Shown: piece by piece, positions 16,680 through 25,156 of the stretch | Layout of the letters: each line of letters starts with the position of its first letter | Numbering within the stretch: position 1 is the stretch's first letter | Source of the DNA: an uncultured Prevotellaceae bacterium | Lineage (GTDB): Bacteria; Bacteroidota; Bacteroidia; Bacteroidales; Bacteroidaceae | Assembly: GCA_902767045.1 (NCBI GenBank) | Contig: CACXFT010000050.1 | Location: forward strand, 1 to 34,722 | DNA: 34,722 nucleotides | Direction: 5' to 3' | The notes under the pieces: generated by a model | Told to the model about the DNA's origin: nothing | Seen by the model: the letters and a program-made list of their open reading frames with translations, nothing else | Databases searched by the model: none | Made by a program: the position numbers and the translations under genes

Positions 16680-17594
16680 GTGAACATTAAAACAAGCATA
16701 CTAAGTTCTGCGCTGTTCGGCTTGTTGCTGACAGCCTGCAACGAACAAGCCGACATGCAAGGTCTGGAACAACTGCCCGATATGGTGCCCGTAACTTTCT
16801 GTCGAATGGTGCCCAGCATAGAACTGCAAACCCGTGCCGCCGGCAACCAATTCGAAACCGAAGATGCACTGGGCATCTTTGCCGTGGACTCAATTAACAG
16901 CGGGTCGTCGCGGCTCATGGCCACAGACAACTATGCCGACAATGTGCGATATGATTTCGATGGTAGCGGCTTTGTGTGCCAGGGCAACCCCATCATGCAG
17001 TTCCGCGATACTCCGCTGTTGCTCACCTACTATGCCGTTTATCCATACCAAGCTGGCATCACTCCCACCTTCCGCTTTGAGGCCGCTGCCGACCAGAGCG
17101 CGCACAGCAGCTATACGCGCAGCGACCTGGCTATGCAGAAAATCACCACCACAAATTTGCAGGTGGAGCTGCAGCTGCAACACCTGATGAGCAACGTGGA
17201 TGTTGCCGTGTGCGGCACCGACATCAACACCCATAGCGTGCAGGTGGCTGTTACCAACGTGGCACTTGCCACCTGGGTGAACCTGAACAGTCAGCAGGCC
17301 GTTGCCACCAACGATGTTACCAGTCAGGTGCAGTGCGAACTGTATGAGCAAACTGTCAACGAGTCGAAGTTCCATGCCATTGTAGCACCGCAAACCCTCA
17401 CACAGGGCAACCAGGCCGTGGTGATAACCCTCGATGGTGTGAGCACCGTCTTCGACCTGCCTGCCTCCTATCAGTTGCGTTCCAACACCCAGCTCTCGCT
17501 CGTGTTCGACGTGATTGAAGATGATGGCGACATCGTTATTCGCTACGGCGGTGTGGAAGAAGAACCACAGCCTGTTCATGCTCGTTGTCAATAA
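16680..17594 (+). CDS. Fimbrillin-family lipoprotein (fourth)
   Basis: Starts at GTG 16680; 304 aa, lipobox LLLTAC with Cys20. The first strand has Thr-Arg (IELQTRAAG, Arg52) followed by FETEDALGIFAVDS, a typical fimbrillin opening. Other landmarks: TYYAVYPYQAG near 118, DLAMQKITTTNLQVELQLQH near 148 (the position of the KH-L-R-L strand in relatives) and SFHAIVAP-like FHAIVAPQTL near 231. It is shorter than the three fimbrillins of the first unit and is separated from them by the barrel/OmpA/TPR genes, just before the two giant adhesins. That position suggests a tip, anchor or adaptor subunit, but this is inference. Confidence 0.8.
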   Translation: MNIKTSILSSALFGLLLTACNEQADMQGLEQLPDMVPVTFCRMVPSIELQTRAAGNQFETEDALGIFAVDSINSGSSRLMATDNYADNVRYDFDGSGFVCQGNPIMQFRDTPLLLTYYAVYPYQAGITPTFRFEAAADQSAHSSYTRSDLAMQKITTTNLQVELQLQHLMSNVDVAVCGTDINTHSVQVAVTNVALATWVNLNSQQAVATNDVTSQVQCELYEQTVNESKFHAIVAPQTLTQGNQAVVITLDGVSTVFDLPASYQLRSNTQLSLVFDVIEDDGDIVIRYGGVEEEPQPVHARCQ

Positions 17595-17626
17595 CCAAGT
17601 ATCAACCTACTAAAAAATATCCGACT

Positions 17627-20600
17627 ATGCGAAAACTAAGTTCCATTTTCTTTCACCTGTTGCTCACGGCCTTGCTTTGCATCACCGCAAGTGCCCAAGC
17701 CAAGGAACGCACTGCACCCGAAATTACTTCGCAAACATTGCAGGCGGGACAATCGTATTATGTATATAATGTGGGCAGCGGATTGTTCCTGTCTTATAAT
17801 TCCCAGTATGCCGTTGCATCTGCCGTGCCGCACAAAGTGCAGTTTGTTCATCAGTATGGTAACTCTTACAGTCTGAATTTTACAGACATTGATAGAAGAA
17901 TTCAACTGTATGATGATTTAGAACTGACCACATGGAGCACAACTGACTCCGACACCCATGCCAATGTAGAGGCTGTGGAGGGTGGCTACAGGTTGTGCCC
18001 GAGAAATAATAATAGCAACAACCAGTACCTCGGCGTTTCCGACGGAACTTTAACTCGGCTCATGTCTTCCGGTGATATCGTATGGATGTTGTTGTCAACA
18101 GAGGATAATGATGCTCAAAGGCTTGGGCTTTACAATGCTCTGATGGAGTCCGACAGCTACGATTTCGACGTAACGAAATACGATGCAGTCTATGAGGCGC
18201 CCGACGTAGACAAAGATTCCATCGCTGCTGTTGCTGAAGAACTTGTTGCTCGCAATGCGTTGGCCAAGGTAATTGCTGATAACAGCAGTTTGGGTGGATT
18301 GCTGGGCAAGTGGAAGCAGGTGCTCTACGATGTGGAGAGCACCAAGGCACAGCTCGATGCTGCCCGGTTGGAATTGCAGCACTCATTAGATTTCACCAAT
18401 GCACTGACGACTATTTCCTCGAATGAATATCCCATGCTCTTTGTGCGCACATCGCCTTACTGGAAAGTGCTAAGCAATAATTCTCAGTGTGCAACGATAG
18501 AGTATAATTATAATAGCCGGTATAATATGGACTGGTCTCAAATGTTTACTTCTGACAGTGGATCTGGTTATGTAGAAAATTATCGCGATTATCCGTTAAC
18601 GCAATGGGACTTGCCAGTTATCGTTGAGGTAGACGAAGAGGCTTCGTTCTCTTTCAGAATCAACTGCTCTGGCAACTACAATTCTCCCATGGTGACGGTT
18701 ATCATCGATGGAGAGGAAATGCGCAGGGTGGAATATACCGAAGCGAACCTGTTTAAACGCTATAATTTCTTGCTCACTCCCGGTGTGCACACCATCACGT
18801 TGCGATGCCAGCGAAACTACGGGAACTCTTATGATACCTATTTCGGACTTCATGATTTCGGCTGTCGCAAGGTGGACGAAGAAATCAGCGTGAACTTGTT
18901 GGAACCCGGCAGCCTTGGCACCGAGGTGCTCTACAATGTAGACAACATTCGCCAGGTGAAGCGGCTGAAGGTGAAAGGCCCCATGAACGACGACGACTGG
19001 AACCGCATATACATGATGACCGACCTCACGTCGCTCGACCTGGAAGAAGCGGAAATCTCTACCATCAAGGCATCGCAGGTGAGCGTAGATGCCCACAGCA
19101 GTCTTTCCAATCTGGCTCGCTTCGTAATGCCCCGCACGGTAAAGACCATCGGCGAGAAGGCTTTCTTTAAAACCAATATAGGAGCGCAGAACTTCCCCGA
19201 AGGGCTTACCTCCATTGGCAACAACGCATTCCAATATACCGATGTCACCCAGGCGGTGCTGCCTTCTACCGTTCGCAGCATAGGCAGCTACGCCTTCAGT
19301 CATTGCAGCGCACTCACCGAAGTGAGCATTCCCGACAGTGCCGCCGTTGGCAGCTATGCCTTCAACACCTGTGGCAGGTTACAGCGTGTGCAGTTTGCCG
19401 ACAATGCCACGGTCGGCTCGTATGCTTTCTATCAGTGCAACCAACTGGAACAGGCTGTGCTGCCTGCCAACCTGACGGACGTGCCTTCGTATTTGTTCTG
19501 TTACTGTACGAACCTCGACACCGTGACCATCGGCAACAAGGTGCAGTCTGTGGCCGACTATGCATTCGCTGGTTGCACCAACATGAACGCTACGCTGCCT
19601 GAGACGCTCACCACCGTGGGCGCATCGGCCTTCAATAGCTGTAGCAGTATGAGGTCGCCACTTCCGGCTGCCGTCACCAGCATTGGCGAATATGCCTTCC
19701 GCTTGGTCACCTTCGATGCCCTGCACCTGGCGCAAGGAACCACCGTGGGCAATTATGCCTTCAACGGGGCTTCGTTCGCTGTGCTCGAAATAGGACAGAA
19801 CGCATCCATCGGAACGCAGGCCTTTGCCAATAACACCCAGCTCGACTCGGTGGTCATCGGCGAAAACTCCTCGTTGGGCAGCAACGCATTCGTCGGCTGC
19901 ACCAATCTGCGCTACATCGAATTCCCCTCTTCTTATTACCAGTGCACCACCCAGGTGCTGAGCAATATCTCTGGCGGACAGCTGCAAAAGGTGGTGTTCA
20001 AATCGCCCACCATGGTGAACGGCTCGGCTTATGCGCAGTTCTTCAATGGGGTGGAAACATCGGCACTCACCATTTCGGTGCCAGCCTATCTGCGCAACAC
20101 CTACCGGCTCGACAGCTATTGGTATAACTGGCCCATAGAGGGCTTCGAAACGCAGAACGTTGACTCGTGGTATATCAACAACCCGCTCACCCTGAATGCC
20201 CGCGACCGCTTCGGAGGCATGCCCTCAATAGAACAGAGGGGCAATGCCACCTACCTGAAAATCAACGGCGATTCGGCACAGCAGTTCAACAACTTCCTCA
20301 CCTATAACCAACTTATGCAGCTCTCAACCAGCGACAACATCACCATCAACGGACAATTAAGCATTGGCTACTACACCAATGCCCTTCGCTGGTATTTCCT
20401 GTGCATGCCGTTCGACTTCCGCGTGGGCGACCTGCACAACGACAACAATGCCGAGTTTGCCCTGCGCATCTACGATGGTGCCAAACGCGCCACTGGTGCA
20501 ACGGGTGCCAACTGGATTGATTGCACTGCCGACGACATCATACCTGCCGGACAAGGTTTTATTTTTCAAACCAACAAGGCTGCCACCACCTTTTTTGTGG

Positions 20601-21508
20601 CCCAAGACAACGATTCGAAACAGAACATCTTCTTGAACCGCATTTTTGTGAAGAGTCTCGATGCAAACGATTCTGAAAACAATGCTCACAAAGGCTGGAA
20701 CCTGGTGGGCAACCCCTGGCGAACCTATTACAACAACCATAAGCTGAACTTCACCGGACCCATCACCACCTGGACGGGGTCTACCTACAAGGCTTATTCG
20801 CTCATCGATGACGACTATGCCATCAAGTGTGGTGAGGCTTTCTTTGTGCAGTGCCCCGACGAGGTGAACAGCATCTCTTTCCCTGTTGACGGCAGGCAGC
20901 TTACTGCCGACATTGAAAGTCAGAATGCGGCACGAGCAACCGAGGCTCCAAACCGCTGGATTGTGAACCTGTCGCTCACCTGCGATTCGCTGACCGACCA
21001 AACCCGTGTGGTGGTGAACAACATGGCATCGGCAGATTATGAAACCGCTTGCGATGCTGGCAAGTTCTGGAGTATGGACGCTCAGACACCGCAGCTGGCT
21101 TCGCTCGGCAGCGACGAACACACGGTTTATGCCATCAATGAGCGTCCGCTTTCCAATGGAGCGGTGAAACTGTGCGTATCGCTTCCCACCGCTGCTACCT
21201 ATGTGCTCCGTGCCGACCGTAACGACCTGGGACAGGGACTGATGCTCATCGATCACGACCTGAATGTGCAAACCGACCTCTCACAGGCCGATTACACTTT
21301 CTATGGTGCTCAGGGCTACGATACTTCGCGCTTTGAACTGCTGCTCGCAGGGGGTGGCGTGACCAATGTGCACGCTGTTGCTACCCGCTTACAGCAGCCG
21401 GAAGAAGTATATACCTTGGGAGGTGTGCGCTTGAAGGAACTGCCTGCAGCCAAAGGTGCCTATGTGGTGCGCCAAGGCACACAAACCCGTAAAATAATGG
21501 TGAAGTAG
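17627..21508 (+). CDS. BspA-type leucine-rich-repeat adhesin with C-terminal sorting-like tail
   Basis: 1293 aa from ATG 17627. An in-frame TTG at 17585 overlaps the previous gene and would put 14 residues before the signal peptide, so it is rejected. Order: signal peptide (to about residue 25); an N-terminal module with YYVYNVGSGLFLSYNS near 42; a beta-sandwich, carbohydrate-binding-like region at about 260-410 (FSFRINCSGNYNSPMVTVII); about eleven BspA LRR units at about 500-770 (IGSYAFSHCSALTEVSIP pattern); a WYFLCMPFDF module near 920; and a tail with VYTLGGVR, GAYVV and a final KIMVK. The tail resembles type IX secretion sorting domains in layout. Such proteins are surface adhesins of oral and gut Bacteroidota. 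Ligand unknown. The next gene starts 4 bp later. Confidence 0.88.
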   Translation: MRKLSSIFFHLLLTALLCITASAQAKERTAPEITSQTLQAGQSYYVYNVGSGLFLSYNSQYAVASAVPHKVQFVHQYGNSYSLNFTDIDRRIQLYDDLELTTWSTTDSDTHANVEAVEGGYRLCPRNNNSNNQYLGVSDGTLTRLMSSGDIVWMLLSTEDNDAQRLGLYNALMESDSYDFDVTKYDAVYEAPDVDKDSIAAVAEELVARNALAKVIADNSSLGGLLGKWKQVLYDVESTKAQLDAARLELQHSLDFTNALTTISSNEYPMLFVRTSPYWKVLSNNSQCATIEYNYNSRYNMDWSQMFTSDSGSGYVENYRDYPLTQWDLPVIVEVDEEASFSFRINCSGNYNSPMVTVIIDGEEMRRVEYTEANLFKRYNFLLTPGVHTITLRCQRNYGNSYDTYFGLHDFGCRKVDEEISVNLLEPGSLGTEVLYNVDNIRQVKRLKVKGPMNDDDWNRIYMMTDLTSLDLEEAEISTIKASQVSVDAHSSLSNLARFVMPRTVKTIGEKAFFKTNIGAQNFPEGLTSIGNNAFQYTDVTQAVLPSTVRSIGSYAFSHCSALTEVSIPDSAAVGSYAFNTCGRLQRVQFADNATVGSYAFYQCNQLEQAVLPANLTDVPSYLFCYCTNLDTVTIGNKVQSVADYAFAGCTNMNATLPETLTTVGASAFNSCSSMRSPLPAAVTSIGEYAFRLVTFDALHLAQGTTVGNYAFNGASFAVLEIGQNASIGTQAFANNTQLDSVVIGENSSLGSNAFVGCTNLRYIEFPSSYYQCTTQVLSNISGGQLQKVVFKSPTMVNGSAYAQFFNGVETSALTISVPAYLRNTYRLDSYWYNWPIEGFETQNVDSWYINNPLTLNARDRFGGMPSIEQRGNATYLKINGDSAQQFNNFLTYNQLMQLSTSDNITINGQLSIGYYTNALRWYFLCMPFDFRVGDLHNDNNAEFALRIYDGAKRATGATGANWIDCTADDIIPAGQGFIFQTNKAATTFFVAQDNDSKQNIFLNRIFVKSLDANDSENNAHKGWNLVGNPWRTYYNNHKLNFTGPITTWTGSTYKAYSLIDDDYAIKCGEAFFVQCPDEVNSISFPVDGRQLTADIESQNAARATEAPNRWIVNLSLTCDSLTDQTRVVVNNMASADYETACDAGKFWSMDAQTPQLASLGSDEHTVYAINERPLSNGAVKLCVSLPTAATYVLRADRNDLGQGLMLIDHDLNVQTDLSQADYTFYGAQGYDTSRFELLLAGGGVTNVHAVATRLQQPEEVYTLGGVRLKELPAAKGAYVVRQGTQTRKIMVK

Positions 21509-21512
21509 GTGT

Positions 21513-24500
21513 ATGTTTATGGTGATGTTACGAACCCATTTTTCGGTGCGGCTCTGTGTCTTGCTGTTCGTGCTTTCTTTCAGCACGAACATGCTGGCGC
21601 AGTTCCACCCCGACAGTCCGCCCGACCCGGAAACTCCTACCGGGCCTCCTGCGCCTGTTCCGCAGTATCTGCTCACGGTGAGGGCCTTACCTGCCGAGGG
21701 CGGAACAGTTTCGGGTGGTGGCCGCAGCTATGAGGCCGGCACCAGCGTGAAGGTGAAAACCACGCGCAATGCCAACTACACCTTTTTATATTGGGAGAAC
21801 CGCCACGGCGAAGTGGTGTCTAACCAATTGGAGTTCTCGCATGTGACAGCTGCCGAAGACGATACACTCACGGCATGCTTCCGCTTCACCCCAGGCAGTC
21901 CGGCCGACCCCTCGGAACCCGTCTTCGACGACCCTGACAGTCCCGACCCCGTCTACTACAACCTCACGTTAATGGCGCATCCAACCGAAGGTGGTACCGT
22001 GAAGGGTGGGGGAAGCTATCTCCCCGGCACTGCGGTAACGCTGAGGGCATCGACCAATGCCAACTACACCTTCCTTGGATGGTTCAAGAGCGATGGCACC
22101 ACCTTGGTGTACACGCAGGCACAAGTAAGTCATGTGACCGCTGAACAACCCGACACACTGGTGGCATGCTGGAAATTCTCGCCGGGCAGTCCAACCGACC
22201 CCGAAACGCCCGAGTTCCCGGAACCAACAGTGCCCACACCGGTGCACATCCTGCGGGTGAGCGTGCCTGAGGGGGGAACGGCCCGGGTGGGAAACACGAA
22301 TGTTGCCACGAACAACAGCACTACCGTTTCGCTGCAAGAAAATGCCACCACCACACTCAGGGCAACACCTTCGGCCAACTATGTGTTTACCGGGTGGTAT
22401 CAGGCCGATACACTCTACACGCAGGCGGCATCGTTCACCTTCACAATGGACACCTGCAACCACCATTTGCAGGCCCGGTTCCGCTTTCAACCTTCATCGC
22501 CCGATGACCCTTCAACACCCGCCACATCGCAATATGCCTTTTACCTGATGAACCGTGTGGGTAAGCCCGGCGACCTGTTGCGCATGCCCATCTATTTCAC
22601 TTCGCTCGACTCGCTGCGCAATGTGAGCTTCCAGCTCACTTTTCCCAGTCAGCTCATGCCAGATATGAGCAGCGTTACACTCTCGACCAAGGCTCAAGGC
22701 TACGACCTGCAGACGGAAAGCGTGAACGACACTACATGGGTGTTCAACCTGTCGGGTGGCATTACACCGCCCGGCAATACTGCACTGGTAACGGTTTCGG
22801 TGCCCATTCCGGAGAATATGGAAACAGGTGTCAGCTTCCCCGTGCGCATCAATCAGGTAACGGTGATGCAAACCAACGGGGAAACCGTGGCGGCCTCTAC
22901 CCGCAACGGCCGACTGTCGGTGTATATGTATGGCGACACCAATGGCGACAACGTGATAGACCTGCAAGACAAACGCAACCTGATTGTATGGCTGCTGAGC
23001 CAGACCACGGAGGATTATTACGAAGAAGTGTGGGATGTGAACAACGATGGCACAGTGACCGTTGCCGATGCTATGCGCATTGTGGAAATCATCGACGAGC
23101 AAGAGGGGCGCACACCCTTGCAGGTGGAGGATGTTACAGCTACTGAACGCGACTGCATACAGCTGTTGCCCATGAATAGCACCGCAGCAACGGGCACCGA
23201 CGACATGGTGATGGTACACCACGGTGGTGCCGATGCGTGGGCATTCCAGGTTGACATACAACTTCCCGAAGGCTTGCTTTTCGACGACCAGGGCGGTTCG
23301 CCTTTCTCGCTTTCACCGGCACGCTTCCCCGCGTCGGCCGAAGGGCACCACATCGACTATGCTCGTTTGCCCAACGGGTGGTGGCGCATCATCGTTTCGC
23401 CCGACGATAGCACCCGCATTGTAGAGCGCAGTGGAGCCGTTGCTACAGCTCGCTATGCTTCTTCGCTTGCCGAAGGGTTGCATCCCATTCATGCCAAGCG
23501 GCAGGTGATAGCACTCGACGGGCATAGAGCCATCAGTCCGAAGGCATCGGTTTCTTATGCCGTTGCAGGGCAGTCACCGCTGCAGGCAGCCGGACGGGTG
23601 AGCCTGCCCCAGTTGGATGGGCGCATGCTCGGCTTTGTGGTCGACAGCCTGAATGCGGGTCTCAAAGGAAATAACAAGCTAACTGAACTTGAACTGACCG
23701 AAGTTACAGCCTTTGCCGATAGCATTCGCATCGATAACCCCAACGGACTGATTGTGGTGAGGCAGGGTAGGGGGATGGATGGCACTCGCAACGTGGTGAA
23801 CATCCTTTCTGACGGTTCTGCTGTGTGTCAGTTGCTCGACCTGAATGAAACTGGCGGGGCTTTCTGGACTTCCCGTTCGTTCTATGCAGACCGGCTCACG
23901 CTGCATCGGTCAATGGTGAGCGGACATTGGAACACGCTTTGCCTGCCCTTTGCACTCAGCCGCAGCGATGTGCAAACACTCTTCGGGAACAGTGCAAGAG
24001 TGGGCCAGTTTGCTGGCTTCGAAGTGAATGGAGCTGGCGAACAGCAGCTGCGATTCACCCCTACCGAGGAGACGTTGCAACCCAACACTCCCTACATCTT
24101 GCGAACGGGTCAACTTGCCGGCGATGCTTTGCTCTCCGATTTCCAGTTGCATGATGTGGCGGTGGCTGAGGGAGCAGAACAGCAGGTGACTGTGGGTGAT
24201 TTTGCCTTCAAAGGCACCTACGAGCCGGGCAACACAGTTCCCGTGGGCGACTATTACATCTACAACAGCATGTTCTATCAGTCGCAGGGTCTGAGCACCA
24301 TGAATGCTTTCCGCGGATGGTTCCATAGTTCGGATTCCGGTGTGGCCGGTGCCCGCATCATCCGCCTCTTCTTCGCTGACGACGAAGATGAAACCGCAAC
24401 CGAAATATCGCTGCATCGCGCCGAAGCCGTGGAGTCCCCCAACTACTACAACCTGAGCGGACAGCGTGTGAGCAGCCCGCAACGCGGGGTGTACATCAGT

Positions 24501-24527
24501 AGGGGAAAGAAGCTGATGGTGAAATGA
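21513..24527 (+). CDS. InlB-repeat adhesin with cohesin-like and dockerin domains
   Basis: 1004 aa with a signal peptide (FSTNMLAQ, about residue 30). ATG at 21513, 21519 and 21525 are all possible starts. Three InlB-B-like repeats (PF18998-like) follow at about 51-135, 149-232 and 245-330, each with EGGT and NY-F-W/GW and joined by Pro/Asp-rich linkers. Residues about 350-465 look cohesin-like (GKPGDLLRMPIYFTSLDSLR). About 470-530 is a dockerin with two calcium loops, DTNGDNVIDLQD and DVNNDGTVTVAD. A second beta-sandwich follows (about 555-690), then a WNTLCLPFAL module near 805 and a tail with YYNLSGQR, RGVYISRG and final KKLMVK. It is the last gene of the unit. Likely a secreted adhesin or scaffold; ligand unknown. 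Confidence 0.86.
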   Translation: MFMVMLRTHFSVRLCVLLFVLSFSTNMLAQFHPDSPPDPETPTGPPAPVPQYLLTVRALPAEGGTVSGGGRSYEAGTSVKVKTTRNANYTFLYWENRHGEVVSNQLEFSHVTAAEDDTLTACFRFTPGSPADPSEPVFDDPDSPDPVYYNLTLMAHPTEGGTVKGGGSYLPGTAVTLRASTNANYTFLGWFKSDGTTLVYTQAQVSHVTAEQPDTLVACWKFSPGSPTDPETPEFPEPTVPTPVHILRVSVPEGGTARVGNTNVATNNSTTVSLQENATTTLRATPSANYVFTGWYQADTLYTQAASFTFTMDTCNHHLQARFRFQPSSPDDPSTPATSQYAFYLMNRVGKPGDLLRMPIYFTSLDSLRNVSFQLTFPSQLMPDMSSVTLSTKAQGYDLQTESVNDTTWVFNLSGGITPPGNTALVTVSVPIPENMETGVSFPVRINQVTVMQTNGETVAASTRNGRLSVYMYGDTNGDNVIDLQDKRNLIVWLLSQTTEDYYEEVWDVNNDGTVTVADAMRIVEIIDEQEGRTPLQVEDVTATERDCIQLLPMNSTAATGTDDMVMVHHGGADAWAFQVDIQLPEGLLFDDQGGSPFSLSPARFPASAEGHHIDYARLPNGWWRIIVSPDDSTRIVERSGAVATARYASSLAEGLHPIHAKRQVIALDGHRAISPKASVSYAVAGQSPLQAAGRVSLPQLDGRMLGFVVDSLNAGLKGNNKLTELELTEVTAFADSIRIDNPNGLIVVRQGRGMDGTRNVVNILSDGSAVCQLLDLNETGGAFWTSRSFYADRLTLHRSMVSGHWNTLCLPFALSRSDVQTLFGNSARVGQFAGFEVNGAGEQQLRFTPTEETLQPNTPYILRTGQLAGDALLSDFQLHDVAVAEGAEQQVTVGDFAFKGTYEPGNTVPVGDYYIYNSMFYQSQGLSTMNAFRGWFHSSDSGVAGARIIRLFFADDEDETATEISLHRAEAVESPNYYNLSGQRVSSPQRGVYISRGKKLMVK

Positions 24528-24548
24528 CCGGTTCGGGGCAATACAAAC

Positions 24549-24957
24549 GGACGCTGGAAGCGTCCACTTTCAGTAACCGGGGGTTCGAGCAAAGCAAGTA
24601 CCCCTGGAGAACGACCTCTCAATAAGTGTATGCACTCTGAAAGAGTGCCCGGTTACTGAAAGTGCACACCTTCGGCGTGCTGATACATGAAAGTTTACCG
24701 GGCATCAATAATTAACTAATTAAACTTTCGCAAGTGAATATTCTCTACATGGCTATGATGATGCCATAGGCATCAGATAGGGGTAGCCAGCCATTCCTAT
24801 GGCTGGAAGAACGATTGGGGTGTACCGGGCGTGCCTTTAGGTACGCAACACAAACAAGTGGAATGTCGCGTACCTAAAGGCACGCTATGAATGGTGGCTA
24901 TCGTCCCCTCCAGCCATAAGAATGGCTGGCTACCCCAATCATGCCCCGCTGGGGCAT
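24549..24957. repeat. Array of short hairpins in the post-adhesin gap
   Basis: Five 17-nt hairpins share one plan, a 7-bp stem and a 3-nt loop, but differ in sequence: GGACGCT-GGA-AGCGTCC (24549-24565), GCACTCT-GAA-AGAGTGC (24632-24648), GCACACC-TTC-GGCGTGC (24664-24680, one mismatch), TGATGCC-ATA-GGCATCA (24759-24775) and ATGCCCC-GCT-GGGGCAT (24941-24957). Two 20-nt hairpins share the stem CCAGCCAT/ATGGCTGG (24787-24806 and 24910-24929). A 17-bp inverted repeat CACTTTCAGTAACCGGG joins 24565-24581 to 24648-24664. The pattern resembles extragenic palindromic elements. No transposase is present in the window. Confidence 0.85.
24829..24885. repeat. Perfect 18-bp inverted repeat inside the hairpin array
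   Basis: GCGTGCCTTTAGGTACGC at 24829-24846 is repeated inverted without mismatch at 24868-24885, with a 21-nt loop. It is itself enclosed by a 15-bp inverted repeat (24780-24794 with 24922-24936), so the structure is nested. Confidence 0.9.
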
Positions 24958-25065
24958 TGTTGCGCATGGTTGTTATACACAATAGAAGGAAGGCTGTTGC
25001 AGGGGGCACCCTCCAAGAAAGGTGTTGTATACATCAGTAAGGGAAAGAAAATGCTGGTGAAATAA
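24922..25065 (+). pseudogene. Orphan fragment encoding an adhesin-type C-terminal tail
   Basis: The frame ending at TAA 25063-25065 reads YTIEGRLLQGAPSKKGVV followed by YISKGKKMLVK. This matches the tail of the adjacent adhesin (YYNLSGQR then RGVYISRGKKLMVK) in spacing and in its last 11 residues. The frame is open back to a TAG at 24838, and an ATG at 24922 would give 47 residues, but the upstream part is hairpin-repeat sequence with no signal peptide. It is best read as the 3' remnant of a lost adhesin gene, or of a duplicated gene end, rather than a working gene. Confidence 0.75.
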
Positions 25066-25156
25066 CATTGCCTGTGAATTTTAGGCATGGTTAACTATAT
25101 TTCGCAATCAGACATAGATGACATCTTTATTTAGAAACCGGATGCCGTGCTACTCT

